Source: Alkalinema sp. FACHB-956 (GTDB taxonomy: Bacteria; Cyanobacteriota; Cyanobacteriia; Leptolyngbyales; Leptolyngbyaceae). From it: a stretch of 64,000 nt of DNA. The position numbers and the translations under genes were made by a program. The stretch spans positions 1 through 64,000 of the forward strand of contig NZ_JACJRC010000018.1 of the NCBI RefSeq assembly GCF_014697025.1. The letters are read 5' to 3'. Positions 53,344 to 63,800 of the stretch are shown piece by piece. Within the stretch, counting starts at the first letter, position 1, and the number at the start of each line of letters is the position of its first letter. The notes beneath the pieces are model-generated. The model saw only the letters and a program-made list of their open reading frames with translations. It was not told the DNA's origin and searched no databases.

Positions 53344-54654
53344 TTATGTAAAGGCAAAGTTCGGGAGGGTGATGGTTTGATTTTGATACTGCAAGGTGAC
53401 TGTAAATTGTTCATCCAGTTCCCCCGTCACGCTGCCATAGAGAAAGTCAGATTGGGTTGTTTCCGTTTGCCGATCGATTAAGACCGCGCTAGCATCTGCA
53501 ATCTGCAACCCTAAGCCCCGAGGTAAATCGGCGCGATCCTGCTGGCGCAAGATCACGAGTAAGGACCATTCGGCTACACCGGACTCCGGCGATGGTGTTA
53601 CAGGCGCAATCACCGCATACAGGCGCAGTGCCAAGTCACCTAATTGCACATCTTGGTAGGCGGTTGCTTTTTCTAGGGGGATTGCGATTCCCTTGCGCAT
53701 CAAGCTCATCAGAATGGCAGACAAATCACCCATGGGAGAATCTGCTTCCACATCCCGTAACTCACGGGTTGCCGGGGCGAGATCGATCGCGGGAAGTACC
53801 TGCCATGCCGCCAACTCTGTTGCGATCGCATCTCCTAGATGATTAGCGGCTTGATTGGCTCGATCGACTTGCTGATGCAGCCATTGTCCGGTTCTCACCA
53901 CAGGTTGCACCAGTAGTTGGCGCAGTCGCTGGGAAAGGTCGGGAGTCGGTCTACCTTGGGGTAAGGCAATCGCTACGGGATCTAGGCAAGTCAGATAGAG
54001 TAAGAACTCGTCTAAGTCTGGGTTGGCTTGCTCGATCGCGAGACGACAATAGCGGTCTGTTTCCTGGAGTTGCGGCAGTTGGTCATGGCGTAGGAACCCG
54101 AGGATTTCCGCTTGACCGGATTCCTCATGGAGGACGATCGGGAGATAAAAGTGGGAGGCAAACTGAGGATTATGAATAGAAGAAGCGGGAATACACCAAT
54201 CATCAGCACTGCCATCGGTAACAATTAGGCAAAGGTTAAAGGTTGCAACTTTAATTCGACAAACTGCAATATGACCTTTGATGGTTGGGGGAGTGGTATT
54301 GGAGCGAATACTAGGCTGGGAAGACTCAGCTGTCTCTGGCAACAGGATGATTGCTTGGGAGAGATCGAGTGATGCGGAGGTCGTTCGTTGTTTGAACCAA
54401 TGCTGAAAGGCTTGGATTGCCAATGCATGGAGATAAATTGCCCAACTAGACTGAACAGACTCGGAGGCTTTTCCCCAGCGTTGGCTAATCTCTTGGGCTT
54501 GCGAAAAGTCTGCATCTTCTAGGGGAACAATCTCACCTTGCAACGGTTCATAGTCTAGGAGAAGATCAGCGTCTAGTAGAAAATCGGTCGAGCGTAGATA
54601 ACTGTCCATAATAGTGATGGTGGGTGAGGAAGAGGTCGGTGATTGAGAATTCAT
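53344..54654 (-). CDS. DUF1822-family protein
   Basis: 436 residues. A cyanobacterial family without known function, recognised by LPLE-like IVPLEDADFSQAQEISQRWG, AIYLHALAIQAFQHWF and the C-terminal segment (LLVILRQQDRADLPRGLGLQIAD...FLYGSVTGELDEQFTVTL). Cytoplasmic and helical at the N-terminus, beta-rich at the C-terminus. The gene is in the typical order with the 454-residue gene before and CHAT-CHASE2 after. The start could be ATG 54654 or 54609; neither has a clear ribosome binding site. Confidence 0.8.
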   Translation of the reverse strand: MNSQSPTSSSPTITIMDSYLRSTDFLLDADLLLDYEPLQGEIVPLEDADFSQAQEISQRWGKASESVQSSWAIYLHALAIQAFQHWFKQRTTSASLDLSQAIILLPETAESSQPSIRSNTTPPTIKGHIAVCRIKVATFNLCLIVTDGSADDWCIPASSIHNPQFASHFYLPIVLHEESGQAEILGFLRHDQLPQLQETDRYCRLAIEQANPDLDEFLLYLTCLDPVAIALPQGRPTPDLSQRLRQLLVQPVVRTGQWLHQQVDRANQAANHLGDAIATELAAWQVLPAIDLAPATRELRDVEADSPMGDLSAILMSLMRKGIAIPLEKATAYQDVQLGDLALRLYAVIAPVTPSPESGVAEWSLLVILRQQDRADLPRGLGLQIADASAVLIDRQTETTQSDFLYGSVTGELDEQFTVTLQYQNQTITLPNFAFT

Positions 54655-54692
54655 GGTGGGTTCGACGGGTAATTGCCTAATCAGCGGGTGAT

Positions 54693-54762
54693 GTACTGTG
54701 TTTTGGTGTACTGCTTGGCGTACTGTATTTTGGTGTACTGCTTAGCGTACTGTTTGGTGTAC
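54693..54762. repeat. 27-bp tandem repeat, two and a half copies
   Basis: GTACTGTGTTTTGGTGTACTG begins the first unit; units start at 54693, 54720 and 54747 with few differences (TG/TA and G/A). It lies in the leader before the DUF1822 gene on the minus strand. No function is apparent. Confidence 0.85.
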
Positions 54763-54817
54763 ATTACTGTCTCAATCTGGAAGCCGCAACCCTATGAATA
54801 TCAAGCTTTCCGAGAAA

Positions 54818-56182
54818 TTACGGAACTGTCATAATCAGATGGAGATAGGTACAGAGTTTCTGCGTAAAAAGGCTGGGGGTGATGCTGTAGCCTTTGGCGG
54901 TGCTAATTTCTGCCTGGACGGCTGCGATCATCTCATCGACTTGCGTTTCTAAAGCGCGATCGATCTGTTGGGCGACCTGCACCAACCGATCGGGATCCAC
55001 AAAAAATGGCCCTTTTTCCTGAATGAAGCTTTTGAGTTGATGCAGGATGAGGTTGCGCACATCGGCACGGAACGCTTTGAGCTTGAGGAGACGGGTGACT
55101 TCATCCTGGCGTTGTAGCCCGATCGTGGGGGCAATGGCGCGCATGGAACAGCGTTGGCAGTGGAGTTGTTCGAGGGCTTGGAGAAATTGAGTTGCTTTTT
55201 GTGGTATTTGCTGGAGGCGATCCTGGATAACTTGCTGGAGGGCTTGTTCTAGGGCGTTGGTAAATTCTTGGCGAAAGGCGTGGAGAAAGTCTGCGATCGC
55301 ATCGTCATCCTCTGGTGTGGGTTGATTTTGGGAAATTTGGTATTCTAATTGTTCAGCGGTTTCGGGCACATCTAAGGATTGGCTCAAGTTCCTTTGTCTG
55401 ACTAGTCCACCCCGACGATAGATCCGATATTGGCGCAGTTGTTCTGCTAGTTTTTTAAGTCGATCGGAAATGTTATCGGGTTTTAATTGTTCATGGATAC
55501 TTTGTTCGATAAATGTAGCCATACGTTCCAGTTGGGCTGGGGTGGGATCTTCACACCGTCTACGTCCCTTTTGGTGTTGCCGATCGTGTAAATAAACGTT
55601 GTGGTAACTGTTGAGCAAAACGATGGCAAAACTAATTTCGGATACGGATAATTGATAGAACTCCCGTAGCATTTTTTCTAGGCTATCGGGGGAGGTGTCG
55701 TTGAGGATGGCCCAGGGGGTGATGAGGTGTAACCCTTGGCTGAGTAGGAATTGCTGGAGGGCGGGATGCTGCCGAACGAAGCGGATAATCCAGTTCTGTA
55801 GGCTGCCTGACTCTGCCCGGAAGCGCTGCAAAATTACGATCGCGAGGGGCTTATAGGAACTAGTTTCTGGGTCATAGGCAAATCGCCCATCATCATCGAG
55901 GACGAAGGGCAGAAGGTCGGAGAGTTGAAATTGGTAGTTGTCGCCAAATTGTCGAACTAGTTTGAGGCAGGCTTGCACAATGACATGGGAGATGTAGCAA
56001 CGGAGGCACAGTTGCGCCTGGGAATCGGCATGGGTCAGGAGGCGATCGAGGATTTTGGCAGGGTCGATCGGTTCAGGAAATTGTTGAAGGAAGAATGCTT
56101 TGGCGGGGGGCAGCTCTTTGGGTTGGTAGGTGCCGTCAGCTTGGAGCCGGAGGATTGTCCAGTATTGACTCAGGTTGTCCAT
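54818..56182 (-). CDS. Unrecognised protein, possible divergent sigma-factor-like HTH
   Basis: 454 residues, mostly helical. Features: a 60-residue segment HNVYLHDRQHQKGRRRCEDPTPAQLERM, and near residue 345 a candidate helix-turn-helix with LHCQRCSMRAIAPTIGLQRQ and DEVTRLLKLKAFRADVRNLI. That region resembles sigma-70 region 4 or a similar DNA-binding HTH, but I cannot confirm a family. It comes first in the likely operon with DUF1822, CHAT-CHASE2 and DUF928, suggesting a regulatory role. Length and context recur in cyanobacteria, as far as I recall. Confidence 0.55.
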   Translation of the reverse strand: MDNLSQYWTILRLQADGTYQPKELPPAKAFFLQQFPEPIDPAKILDRLLTHADSQAQLCLRCYISHVIVQACLKLVRQFGDNYQFQLSDLLPFVLDDDGRFAYDPETSSYKPLAIVILQRFRAESGSLQNWIIRFVRQHPALQQFLLSQGLHLITPWAILNDTSPDSLEKMLREFYQLSVSEISFAIVLLNSYHNVYLHDRQHQKGRRRCEDPTPAQLERMATFIEQSIHEQLKPDNISDRLKKLAEQLRQYRIYRRGGLVRQRNLSQSLDVPETAEQLEYQISQNQPTPEDDDAIADFLHAFRQEFTNALEQALQQVIQDRLQQIPQKATQFLQALEQLHCQRCSMRAIAPTIGLQRQDEVTRLLKLKAFRADVRNLILHQLKSFIQEKGPFFVDPDRLVQVAQQIDRALETQVDEMIAAVQAEISTAKGYSITPSLFTQKLCTYLHLIMTVP

Positions 56183-56270
56183 GGTGGGTTGTATTCCCTC
56201 GATCGGGGGAGATTGGGCAATGGGAAAGCTGGGACTGAATTAGTCTATCAAGGTTGTCGAAATCAAGGGG

Positions 56271-59200
56271 TTACAAGCTGTTACCGACGAGGGTAAAGGG
56301 TGCCCAGTAGTAGGGATGGGCGAGGGAGTTGGGGGCGGGTTGCCCTGGCACATCGGGGCGGGCATTGGCACGGGGTAAGGCGCGGGCATCGGTGAGGGAG
56401 AATTGTTCCGTGATGAAGGCTTGTTGGACTTGTTGTAGGGCTTGGGCTTTGGTTTGGCCGTTGGCGAGGTGTTGGTAGAACTGTTGCATGAGCAATGCGG
56501 TGCTGGCATCGTTCACGGCCCAGAGGGAGGCGAGAACGGATTTTGCGCCACGCCGTAGGAAGTAGTTGCTGATGCCGGAGATTTCGGTGCCGTCGGAACT
56601 GGCGCTACTGATGCCCGTTTCGCAGGCGGAGAGGACAACGAGGTGTTTGGTGCTGAGGTTGGTGAGGTTGGCGATGTCTGTGATGGGGAGTTTGTCGCCG
56701 TTGCCTAGTAATAAAAAAGAGGCGGTGATGGTTTTTGGGTTGAAGCTGCCGTGGGTGGCGATGTGGAGGACGCGGGAGGGGGCTGGGTTGCGGAGGCTGT
56801 TGGCGGTGAAGGCTGCGTTGAGTTGGATGATGCCGGGATAGATGCCCCGATCGTTACCCCGATTACCCCGATCGTTATTCTGGCGGACGATCGCGTGGAG
56901 TTCGGCTTCGACGTTGGGGAGTGGGTTGAAACCGGGGAAGCCGTGGGAGGTGCCGAGGGCGAGGATGGTGGGAGTCTGACCGGGGGGGGCAAAGCGATCG
57001 CCCATGTCGGTGTCGGTGGTGATGAGGTTGGAGAGGGTGTGTTTTTGAATCAGGTATTGTTGGCCGTCGTAGAGGGTGGCGATCGGGATGTAGCGGGTGA
57101 CGTGGTCGAGGGAGAAGAGGAGTTGCAGGTTGGGGTTTTGGCTGAGTTCGGTTTGCAGGGGGGGTGGGATGAGCCAGTTGTAGAGGGTGTGGCTGGTGGC
57201 TTTGAGGCTGTCGAGGTTGCTGTAGGGGGAGCCGAGGGCTTTGCGCAGCCGATCGACGGTTTGGGTCAGTTCTTTTTGCGGGACATCGAGGGCGATAGTT
57301 TTGACGGTACCTTTCGCGTTTGTCCAGATGACCCAGAGTTTATCACCGACGACTAGGTTTTGAATCAGAATGGTGTTGGGTTGGGCGTTGAGGATTGTGT
57401 TGGGGTTCCCGATCGCGAGGTTGGATTGATTCATGTCTTGGGTGATGCGATCGGTCTGTTGTTTGAGGGTTTTACCCAGGGGTTCTAGGGTGGCGAGGGA
57501 GAAGGTTTTCTGTTGTTCGATCTGTTGCCAGGTTTGGGTTTCTAGGGGATGGAGGGGGAATTGGATCGGGGATGTTTGTTGTTGTTCATCGTAGTTAGAG
57601 GATTCTTGGACTTTGAGCAGTTCCAGAATGGCTTGGGCTTCGCGGGTACGCCCTTGGGTGAGGAGGAGATCGGCAAGGCGACGATAGGTGCTAGAGACGG
57701 TGCTGGTATAGATTTCCTGGGTTTCACGGGGCAGTTTACGCAAGTCTTTCCGAATGGATTCAGCAACATTGACCGATTGCTTGTAGAAGACGATAGCCAG
57801 TTCTGGATCTTGTTTGGCAAGAGCAACACCTAAGTTATTGAGTGCTTTATATTCACCATCTCGGTTTTTGATTCCACGGGCAATAACTAAACTTTGTTGA
57901 TGATATTCAGTTGCTTTAGGATAATTGCCGAGAGAATTGTATATATTTCCTAGATTACCAATAGATTGTCCTTCTCCCAATCGATCTTTAATTTCCCGAG
58001 CAATTGCTAGATGTTGTTCCTGATACTCAATCGCTTTCGCATAGTTGCCCAGAGAATGGTATGCAAGTCCTAGGTTGCCGAGTGCTCCGCTTTCCCCCCA
58101 TCGGTTTTTGATTTCACGAGCGATCGCTAAAGTTTGTTCAAGATATTCGATCGCTTTTGGATAGTTACCGAGCGATTGGTATGCATTTCCCAGATTGCCG
58201 AGTGCTACGCCTTCCCCTGGTCGGTTCTTGATTTCACGGGCGATCGCTAAATATTGTTCGTGATACTCAATCGCTTTGGGAGAGTTACCGAGCGATTGGT
58301 ATGCAATTCCCAAATTGCTAAGCGCACTGCCTTCTCCCTGGCGATCTTTAATTTCCTGGGTAATGGCCAAACTTTGTTCCTGATACTCGATCGCTTTGGT
58401 ATAATTCCCGAGAATATTATATGCAATTCCCAGATTCCCGAGTGATGCACCTTCTCCCTGGCGATCTTTAATTTCCCGCGCAATCGCTAAACTTTGTTCC
58501 TGATACTTGATTGCTTGAGGATAATGCCCGAGATGTAAGTGTGTATTTCCCAAATTTCTGAGTGATGCACCTTCTCCTTGGCGATCTTTAATTTCATGAG
58601 CAATAGCTAAGCGTTGTTTATGATACTCGATTGCTTTGGCATAGTTGCCGAGGTCATTGTATACATTTCCCAGATTCCCAAGTGATGCACCTTCTCCCCG
58701 GCGATCTTTAATTTCCCGCGCAACTACCAAACTTTGTTCATGATACTCGATCGCCTTGGCATAGTTGCCCAGAGCATCGTATGCAAGTCCCAGATTCCCC
58801 AGCGCATGTCCTTCTCCCCGTCGGTCTTTGATTTCCCGCGCAACTACCAAACTTTGTTCGTGATACTCGATCGCTTTGGGATAGTTGCCTAGAGCATCGT
58901 ATGCAAGTCCTAGGTTGCCGAGTGCTCCGCCTTCCCCCTGTCGGTTTTTGATTGCTCGTGCAATCGCTAAACTTTGTTCATAATACTTGATCGCTTTGGT
59001 ATAGTTGCTGAGAGAATAATATGAATTTCCTAGATTTCTCAACACACCTCCCTCTTGCCACCGATTTTTCAGTTCACGAATGATCGCTAAACTTTGTTCG
59101 TGATACTTGATCGCTTTGGGATAGTTGCCGAGAGCATTGTATACATTTCCCAAATTTCCCAGCGTAGCTCCCTCCCCCTGTCGGTCTTTGATGTCTCGCG

Positions 59201-60137
59201 CAATCACTAAACTTTGTTCGTGATACTCAATCGCTTTAGCATAGTTGCCGAGATTATTGTATGCACTTCCCAGTTTCCCCAGCGATTGTCCTTCTCCCCG
59301 TCGGTCTTTGATGTCTCGCGCAATCGCTAACCGTTGTTCCTGATACTCGATCGCCTTGGCATAGTTGCCCAGAGCATCGTATGCAAGTCCCAGATTCTCC
59401 AGCGCATTGCCTTCTCCCCGTCGGTCTTTGATGTCTCGCGCAATCGCTAAATGTTGTTCGTGATACTCGATCGCTTTAACATAGTTACCCAGAGCCTGGT
59501 ATACATTTCCCACATTCCCCAGTGCAGATCCTTCCCCCTGACGATCTTTAATTTCCCGCAAAACCACCAAACTTTGTTCGTGATACTCGATCGCTTTGGC
59601 ATAGTTGCCCAGAGCATCGTAGGCATTTCCCAGATTCCCCAGCGCAGCTCCTTCCCCCCATCGGTTTTTGATGTCTCGCGCAATCACTAAACTTTGTTCG
59701 TGATACTCGATCGCTTTGGCATAGTTGCCCAGAGCATCGTATGCAATTCCCAGATTCCCCAGCGATTGTCCTTCCCCCGGTCGGTCTTTGAGTTCTCGCG
59801 CAATCGCTAAACTTTGTTCCTGATACTCGATCGCTTTGGCATAGTTGCCCAGAGCATCGTATGCAATTCCCAGATTTCCCAGGGCATTTCCTTCCCCCCT
59901 TCGGTCTTTAATTTCACGATACAACTTAAGGGCTTGTTGCCAAGACTGGAGAGCTGCTTCAAACTGGCTGATTTGGGCTTGCTGAATGCCTTGCAGCAGC
60001 AGTTGGTCGGCGGTTGCCTTCTTTTGTGCAACCGTCGGTGCAGCGGTCTGCGCCACTCCCGGCAGCTCACCCACCGCCACCACTGCCGTCATCCCAATCA
60101 CCAACCCCGTCACCCAACCCGCCACCTGATTCCGCAT
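56271..60137 (-). CDS. Secreted TPR-CHAT protein with 17 near-identical 40-residue repeats
   Basis: 1288 residues. Signal peptide (MRNQVAGWVTGLVIGMTAVVAVGELPGVAQ), a degenerate TPR, then 17 kinesin-light-chain-like 40-residue TPRs (about 84-763, consensus NLGxAYxxLGNYxKAIEYxEQ, ending KDRxGEG), a degenerate 18th, and a C-terminal CHAT domain (about 985-1288). CHAT dyad: H1129 (HIATHGSF) and C1172 (SACETG), 43 residues apart. TPRs should bind a protein partner and CHAT should cleave one. Outside the cytoplasm the partner is unknown. The next gene downstream starts 88 bases after its stop; the next upstream one ends 112 bases before. Confidence 0.9.
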   Translation of the reverse strand: MRNQVAGWVTGLVIGMTAVVAVGELPGVAQTAAPTVAQKKATADQLLLQGIQQAQISQFEAALQSWQQALKLYREIKDRRGEGNALGNLGIAYDALGNYAKAIEYQEQSLAIARELKDRPGEGQSLGNLGIAYDALGNYAKAIEYHEQSLVIARDIKNRWGEGAALGNLGNAYDALGNYAKAIEYHEQSLVVLREIKDRQGEGSALGNVGNVYQALGNYVKAIEYHEQHLAIARDIKDRRGEGNALENLGLAYDALGNYAKAIEYQEQRLAIARDIKDRRGEGQSLGKLGSAYNNLGNYAKAIEYHEQSLVIARDIKDRQGEGATLGNLGNVYNALGNYPKAIKYHEQSLAIIRELKNRWQEGGVLRNLGNSYYSLSNYTKAIKYYEQSLAIARAIKNRQGEGGALGNLGLAYDALGNYPKAIEYHEQSLVVAREIKDRRGEGHALGNLGLAYDALGNYAKAIEYHEQSLVVAREIKDRRGEGASLGNLGNVYNDLGNYAKAIEYHKQRLAIAHEIKDRQGEGASLRNLGNTHLHLGHYPQAIKYQEQSLAIAREIKDRQGEGASLGNLGIAYNILGNYTKAIEYQEQSLAITQEIKDRQGEGSALSNLGIAYQSLGNSPKAIEYHEQYLAIAREIKNRPGEGVALGNLGNAYQSLGNYPKAIEYLEQTLAIAREIKNRWGESGALGNLGLAYHSLGNYAKAIEYQEQHLAIAREIKDRLGEGQSIGNLGNIYNSLGNYPKATEYHQQSLVIARGIKNRDGEYKALNNLGVALAKQDPELAIVFYKQSVNVAESIRKDLRKLPRETQEIYTSTVSSTYRRLADLLLTQGRTREAQAILELLKVQESSNYDEQQQTSPIQFPLHPLETQTWQQIEQQKTFSLATLEPLGKTLKQQTDRITQDMNQSNLAIGNPNTILNAQPNTILIQNLVVGDKLWVIWTNAKGTVKTIALDVPQKELTQTVDRLRKALGSPYSNLDSLKATSHTLYNWLIPPPLQTELSQNPNLQLLFSLDHVTRYIPIATLYDGQQYLIQKHTLSNLITTDTDMGDRFAPPGQTPTILALGTSHGFPGFNPLPNVEAELHAIVRQNNDRGNRGNDRGIYPGIIQLNAAFTANSLRNPAPSRVLHIATHGSFNPKTITASFLLLGNGDKLPITDIANLTNLSTKHLVVLSACETGISSASSDGTEISGISNYFLRRGAKSVLASLWAVNDASTALLMQQFYQHLANGQTKAQALQQVQQAFITEQFSLTDARALPRANARPDVPGQPAPNSLAHPYYWAPFTLVGNSL
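57849..59888 (-). repeat. 17 x 120-bp tandem repeat inside the TPR-CHAT gene
   Basis: Each 40-residue TPR is encoded by 120 bases, and the DNA units are very alike in places, for example those at 59581, 59701 and 59821. This shows recent gene-internal expansion rather than old repeats conserved only in protein. Confidence 0.92.
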
Positions 60138-60249
60138 CTTGCCCCCACAGTTTGTAAAACCAGCACATGGCTAAACCCTCAACTTAAATTACCAGATCTA
60201 ACCATGTACATTGTTATATGGATTGCTAAATGTAACGATCCCACAATCC

Positions 60250-60759
60250 CTAAAAATCATCCTTTCCAGTGAGCTGCTTCTCCATCGCATCTGCACTATA
60301 CAACGTCACCATCAATGCCACTTCCAAATCCTCCGGCTTCAGATTCGCATCGACCTTGGCTGCAAAAAGGGCTACACTGCGCTTCTCACCCTGCACCACC
60401 TGCCACGCCCCAACTTTAGTTTTATTAGACGCCTTCAATAACTGATTCGCCACATCAGCACTGAGTTCCCCTTGGGCCACATATCCTGGCGATACAATCT
60501 GACGAACTTCTAAACCTTTCAGACTGTCTGTTTTAGAACGGATAAAAGCCCGTTGTGTTCGTTCATCCTTCATTTTGAGGACAACTTTAAAATCACCATC
60601 TTGATCAATCTCATATTTCCAGCCCATCTTATCCAGCGCCGCTTTGACCCGCTGATCGCCATTGGCTGATGCCTGGGTAGGGTTGGCAGGAATCAATTGA
60701 CTCAGAATTGCCACAAATGTTGCAGCCGTTAAAACAGTAGTACCAATCCAGCGTTTCAT
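60250..60759 (-). CDS. Small secreted YbjN-like protein
   Basis: About 169 residues. Signal peptide (IGTTVLTAATFVAILSQLIPANPTQA), then an alpha/beta domain with KAALDKMGWKYEIDQDGDFKVVLKMKDERTQ. The order helix, then a strand with Y-x-x-D-x-D-G-D, resembles YbjN / type-III chaperone-like folds, but I treat this as a weak match. Start ATG 60759 has AGGAG about 8 bases upstream; the open frame would extend to 60777. It sits between the two TPR-CHAT genes in the same orientation, so it may be a partner or substrate of one. Confidence 0.65.
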   Translation of the reverse strand: MKRWIGTTVLTAATFVAILSQLIPANPTQASANGDQRVKAALDKMGWKYEIDQDGDFKVVLKMKDERTQRAFIRSKTDSLKGLEVRQIVSPGYVAQGELSADVANQLLKASNKTKVGAWQVVQGEKRSVALFAAKVDANLKPEDLEVALMVTLYSADAMEKQLTGKDDF

Positions 60760-60898
60760 TATGATGGCTCCTTCCACGATCGAGGAATTTTTTGCTTGTA
60801 TGCATTCATCATTCCAGCCATACAGAGGTTATGGAAAAATTGCTGAAGCATCAATGTAGCAAGACTTTGCAAGAGGCATCCAGTACAAATAACCCTGC

Positions 60899-63800
60899 CT
60901 ACAAGTTATTCCCCATCAGAATAAACGGTGCCCAATAGTAGGGATGGGAAAGATGGTTGGGGCGTTTTTGGTTGGGGATGTAGCGGCGGGCTCCGGCTCG
61001 ATCGGCGGCATCTTGGAGCGTAAGTTGGCTGTTGATGAACTTGAGTTGGACTTGGCGCAGGGCTTGGGTTTTGCTCTTGCCGGGGGTGAGATTCTGGTAA
61101 AACTCTGACATCAGCAGACTGGTGGCGGGGTCATTCACTTTCCAGAGGGAGGCGAGAACAGCTTTGGCTTTGGCGTTGCTGCTGAGGAAATAGGCGGCAA
61201 TTCCCGCAACTTCTGAGCCATTACGATCGCTGCCTCCCAGGGCAGTTTCGCAGGCAGAGAGGACGACGAGATGGACATTTTGCAGATCTTCTAGATATTG
61301 AATTTGGGAGATTTCGTAGGGGGTACTATCACCGAGAACCAGGTAGGAGGTACGAGGGGCTGTGGGAACAAATTCACCATGGGTTGCAATATGGAGAATG
61401 TTGGGCTTGTACTGGGCAAGTTGGGCTTCCAGCGTTTTGCGAGAGAAGTCACGATCGAGCCAAGTGATACCATTAAGAACGCCACGGGAATCGGTTTTAG
61501 CATCACTTTTGACAATGTTATCGAGTTCGTAGGTGACGTAGGGAAGGCTACTAAATTCACGGGTGGGATTGGTTAGGGTGACGGGTTGGGAAAGGCCAAA
61601 ACCCAAGACGGAGGGGCGATCGGGGAGTGTGGCTTGGGTGTCGGTGAGGCTGACGGAGAGAATATTGGAAACGCTGTATTGTTCGATCAAATATTGTTTG
61701 CCGTCGTAGAGGGCGGCCATGGGGATGTAGTTGGTGACGCGATCGGGTACGAAGATGAGGTTGGTGATCTTGTTTTGGGTGAGTTCGTTACGGAGTTTTT
61801 GGGGCAGGAGGCATTGGTAGAGTTGCTGGCCTGTGGTTTGAACGGGGGTCAGGTCGGTACTATTTTGGAGGTCGGTGCGGAATTGTTCGACCAGTTTGGA
61901 GAGTTGGGCTTCACCGAGGGGACATTCGGTTTGACTGAGGACGCCGCCTTTAGAGGCCCAGAGGATACGGGTTTTATCTTTGAGGACGAGGGGATAAATC
62001 AGGACGGTGTTGGGTTGGGTATCGACGATTTTTCGGGCTCCGCCGCTGAAGTCGTCGGTGCTCGCGGCGATCGCTGTGTCCCGTTCTTTTATAAGTTGGG
62101 TTTTAACGCCTTCAATAAATTGGTCGTAGGCGGCGGTGAGGTTGCGGTAGGTTTGGTTGTATTCTTCCAGTTTGGGGCAGTTGGTTTGTTTACAGGTATC
62201 GCGTTGTTGGCCGAAGGCGATTAGGGAGTTGTATTTTTTGATGATTTCCTGTTCGATTTGGGTGAGGGGAACTTGGGTGAGGGGGGTAGCGGAACGGGTG
62301 CCTTCAGTAACTGCGTTGATTTCTTGAATTTTTAGGAGTTCTAGGACTTTCTGAGCTTCACCGATACGGCCTTGGGAAAGGAGTAAATCGGCAAGTTGTC
62401 GATAGGTATCGGCAATGGTTTGGGTGTAGGATTCCTGCTGTTCTTTGGATAGGCTACGATTGCTAGTTCGAATACCTTCGTAGGTATTCACAGATTGTTT
62501 ATAAAACGCGATCGCCAGTTCGGGTTGGGTTTGAAAGAGTTTGCCTAGCGTTGCTAAGGCTTCTGCTTGGGTCGTACGATCGTTCACAGTCTGAGCGATG
62601 TTCAATGCTTGCTGTAACGCCTCCTGCGCTGCTTGCACCTGACCTTGCGCCAGATAAACTTGTCCCAAGGTATTCAGCGTCGATGCTTCCCGTGGGCGCA
62701 ATCCAATTTTGCGTTGCAGGGCCAAAGCGTCCTGTAAAAATCTTTCAGCTTGAGCCCAATTTCCCTGTTTTTCGTAAGTCTCGGCTATTCTCTGAAAGAT
62801 CACGCTCTGCATGGAGAGATTACCAGTTTCCCGAAACAGCGTTAGCGATTGCTGGTATACCTGAAGCGCCTGCGGGTAGTTTTTTTGCTTGCGATATACG
62901 TTGGCAATGTGGATAAGGGTAGACGCTTCACTATTTTTTTCCCCTAGTTCACGACTGAGTAACAAAGATCGCTGCAATCGTTCCAAGCCTTGAGAGTACT
63001 GACCTAAATTGACATAAACACGCCCCTGCGCTAGTAAGCCTACAAATTCACTAGAACGGCTTCCCATCTTTTGGGACAATGCCTGTGCTTGCTGATAAAA
63101 CTCCAGTGCTTTCGCGTAGCTCGATTGGGCATGATAAACTTCTCCGATGTTCCGCAGTATAATTACCTCATTAGGGAGATCACCTGTCTTGCGGGCCATT
63201 TCTAGTGACTGCTGCAACTGCTCCACAGCCAGATCATATTTACCCTGATCTATATAAAGCACTGCAATATTATTTAAAGCAGTCACAATCTCAAAGCCAT
63301 ATTGACGTTTGATGGAGATCGATCGCTGATGAAATTCCAAGGCCCGCTCGAAATCTCCTTGCGTGCTGTAGATGCCTGCGAGGTTATTCAACGCGGTTGC
63401 TTCCGCCGCAGGAGACTGTATAGCTTGTGCTACTTCTAGGCTTTGCTGAAGGTAACTGAGAGCTTTAGTCGTTTGTCCCTGCTCATCATAGACTCGTCCG
63501 ATATTATTGAGAATTCTGCCTTGCATGGAACGAGCACCAGATGCAAGAGCAATTTTCATCGCTTGCTGTAAAACATCTAATGCTTTGGGGTAGTCACCTA
63601 TGGCAAGGTAAACATTACCAATATTATTGAGGAAGGTGGTTTGGCGATCTAAATCCTTATATTGCTGGGCGATCGCTAACCCTTGCTCGTGAGTTTTCAG
63701 TGCTTCAGGATAACGCCCCAAGCCATCATAGACAAATGCCAGGTTATTCAACAATGAACTAAGACTAAGCTGAAAAATTTTCAGACACAACTGTGGATCA

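Noticed and set aside
56751-57356. 201-codon open frame antisense to the TPR-CHAT gene
   Set aside because: It is complementary to a conserved CHAT coding region; the glycine/valine/glutamate-rich translation is typical of a shadow frame.
57849-59888. CRISPR-like regular repeats
   Set aside because: The 120-bp units are continuous with no spacers and encode TPRs in frame, so this is a coding tandem repeat.
61586-62224. 212-codon open frame antisense to the second CHAT gene
   Set aside because: Same reason: low-complexity composition opposite a conserved domain and no start signal.
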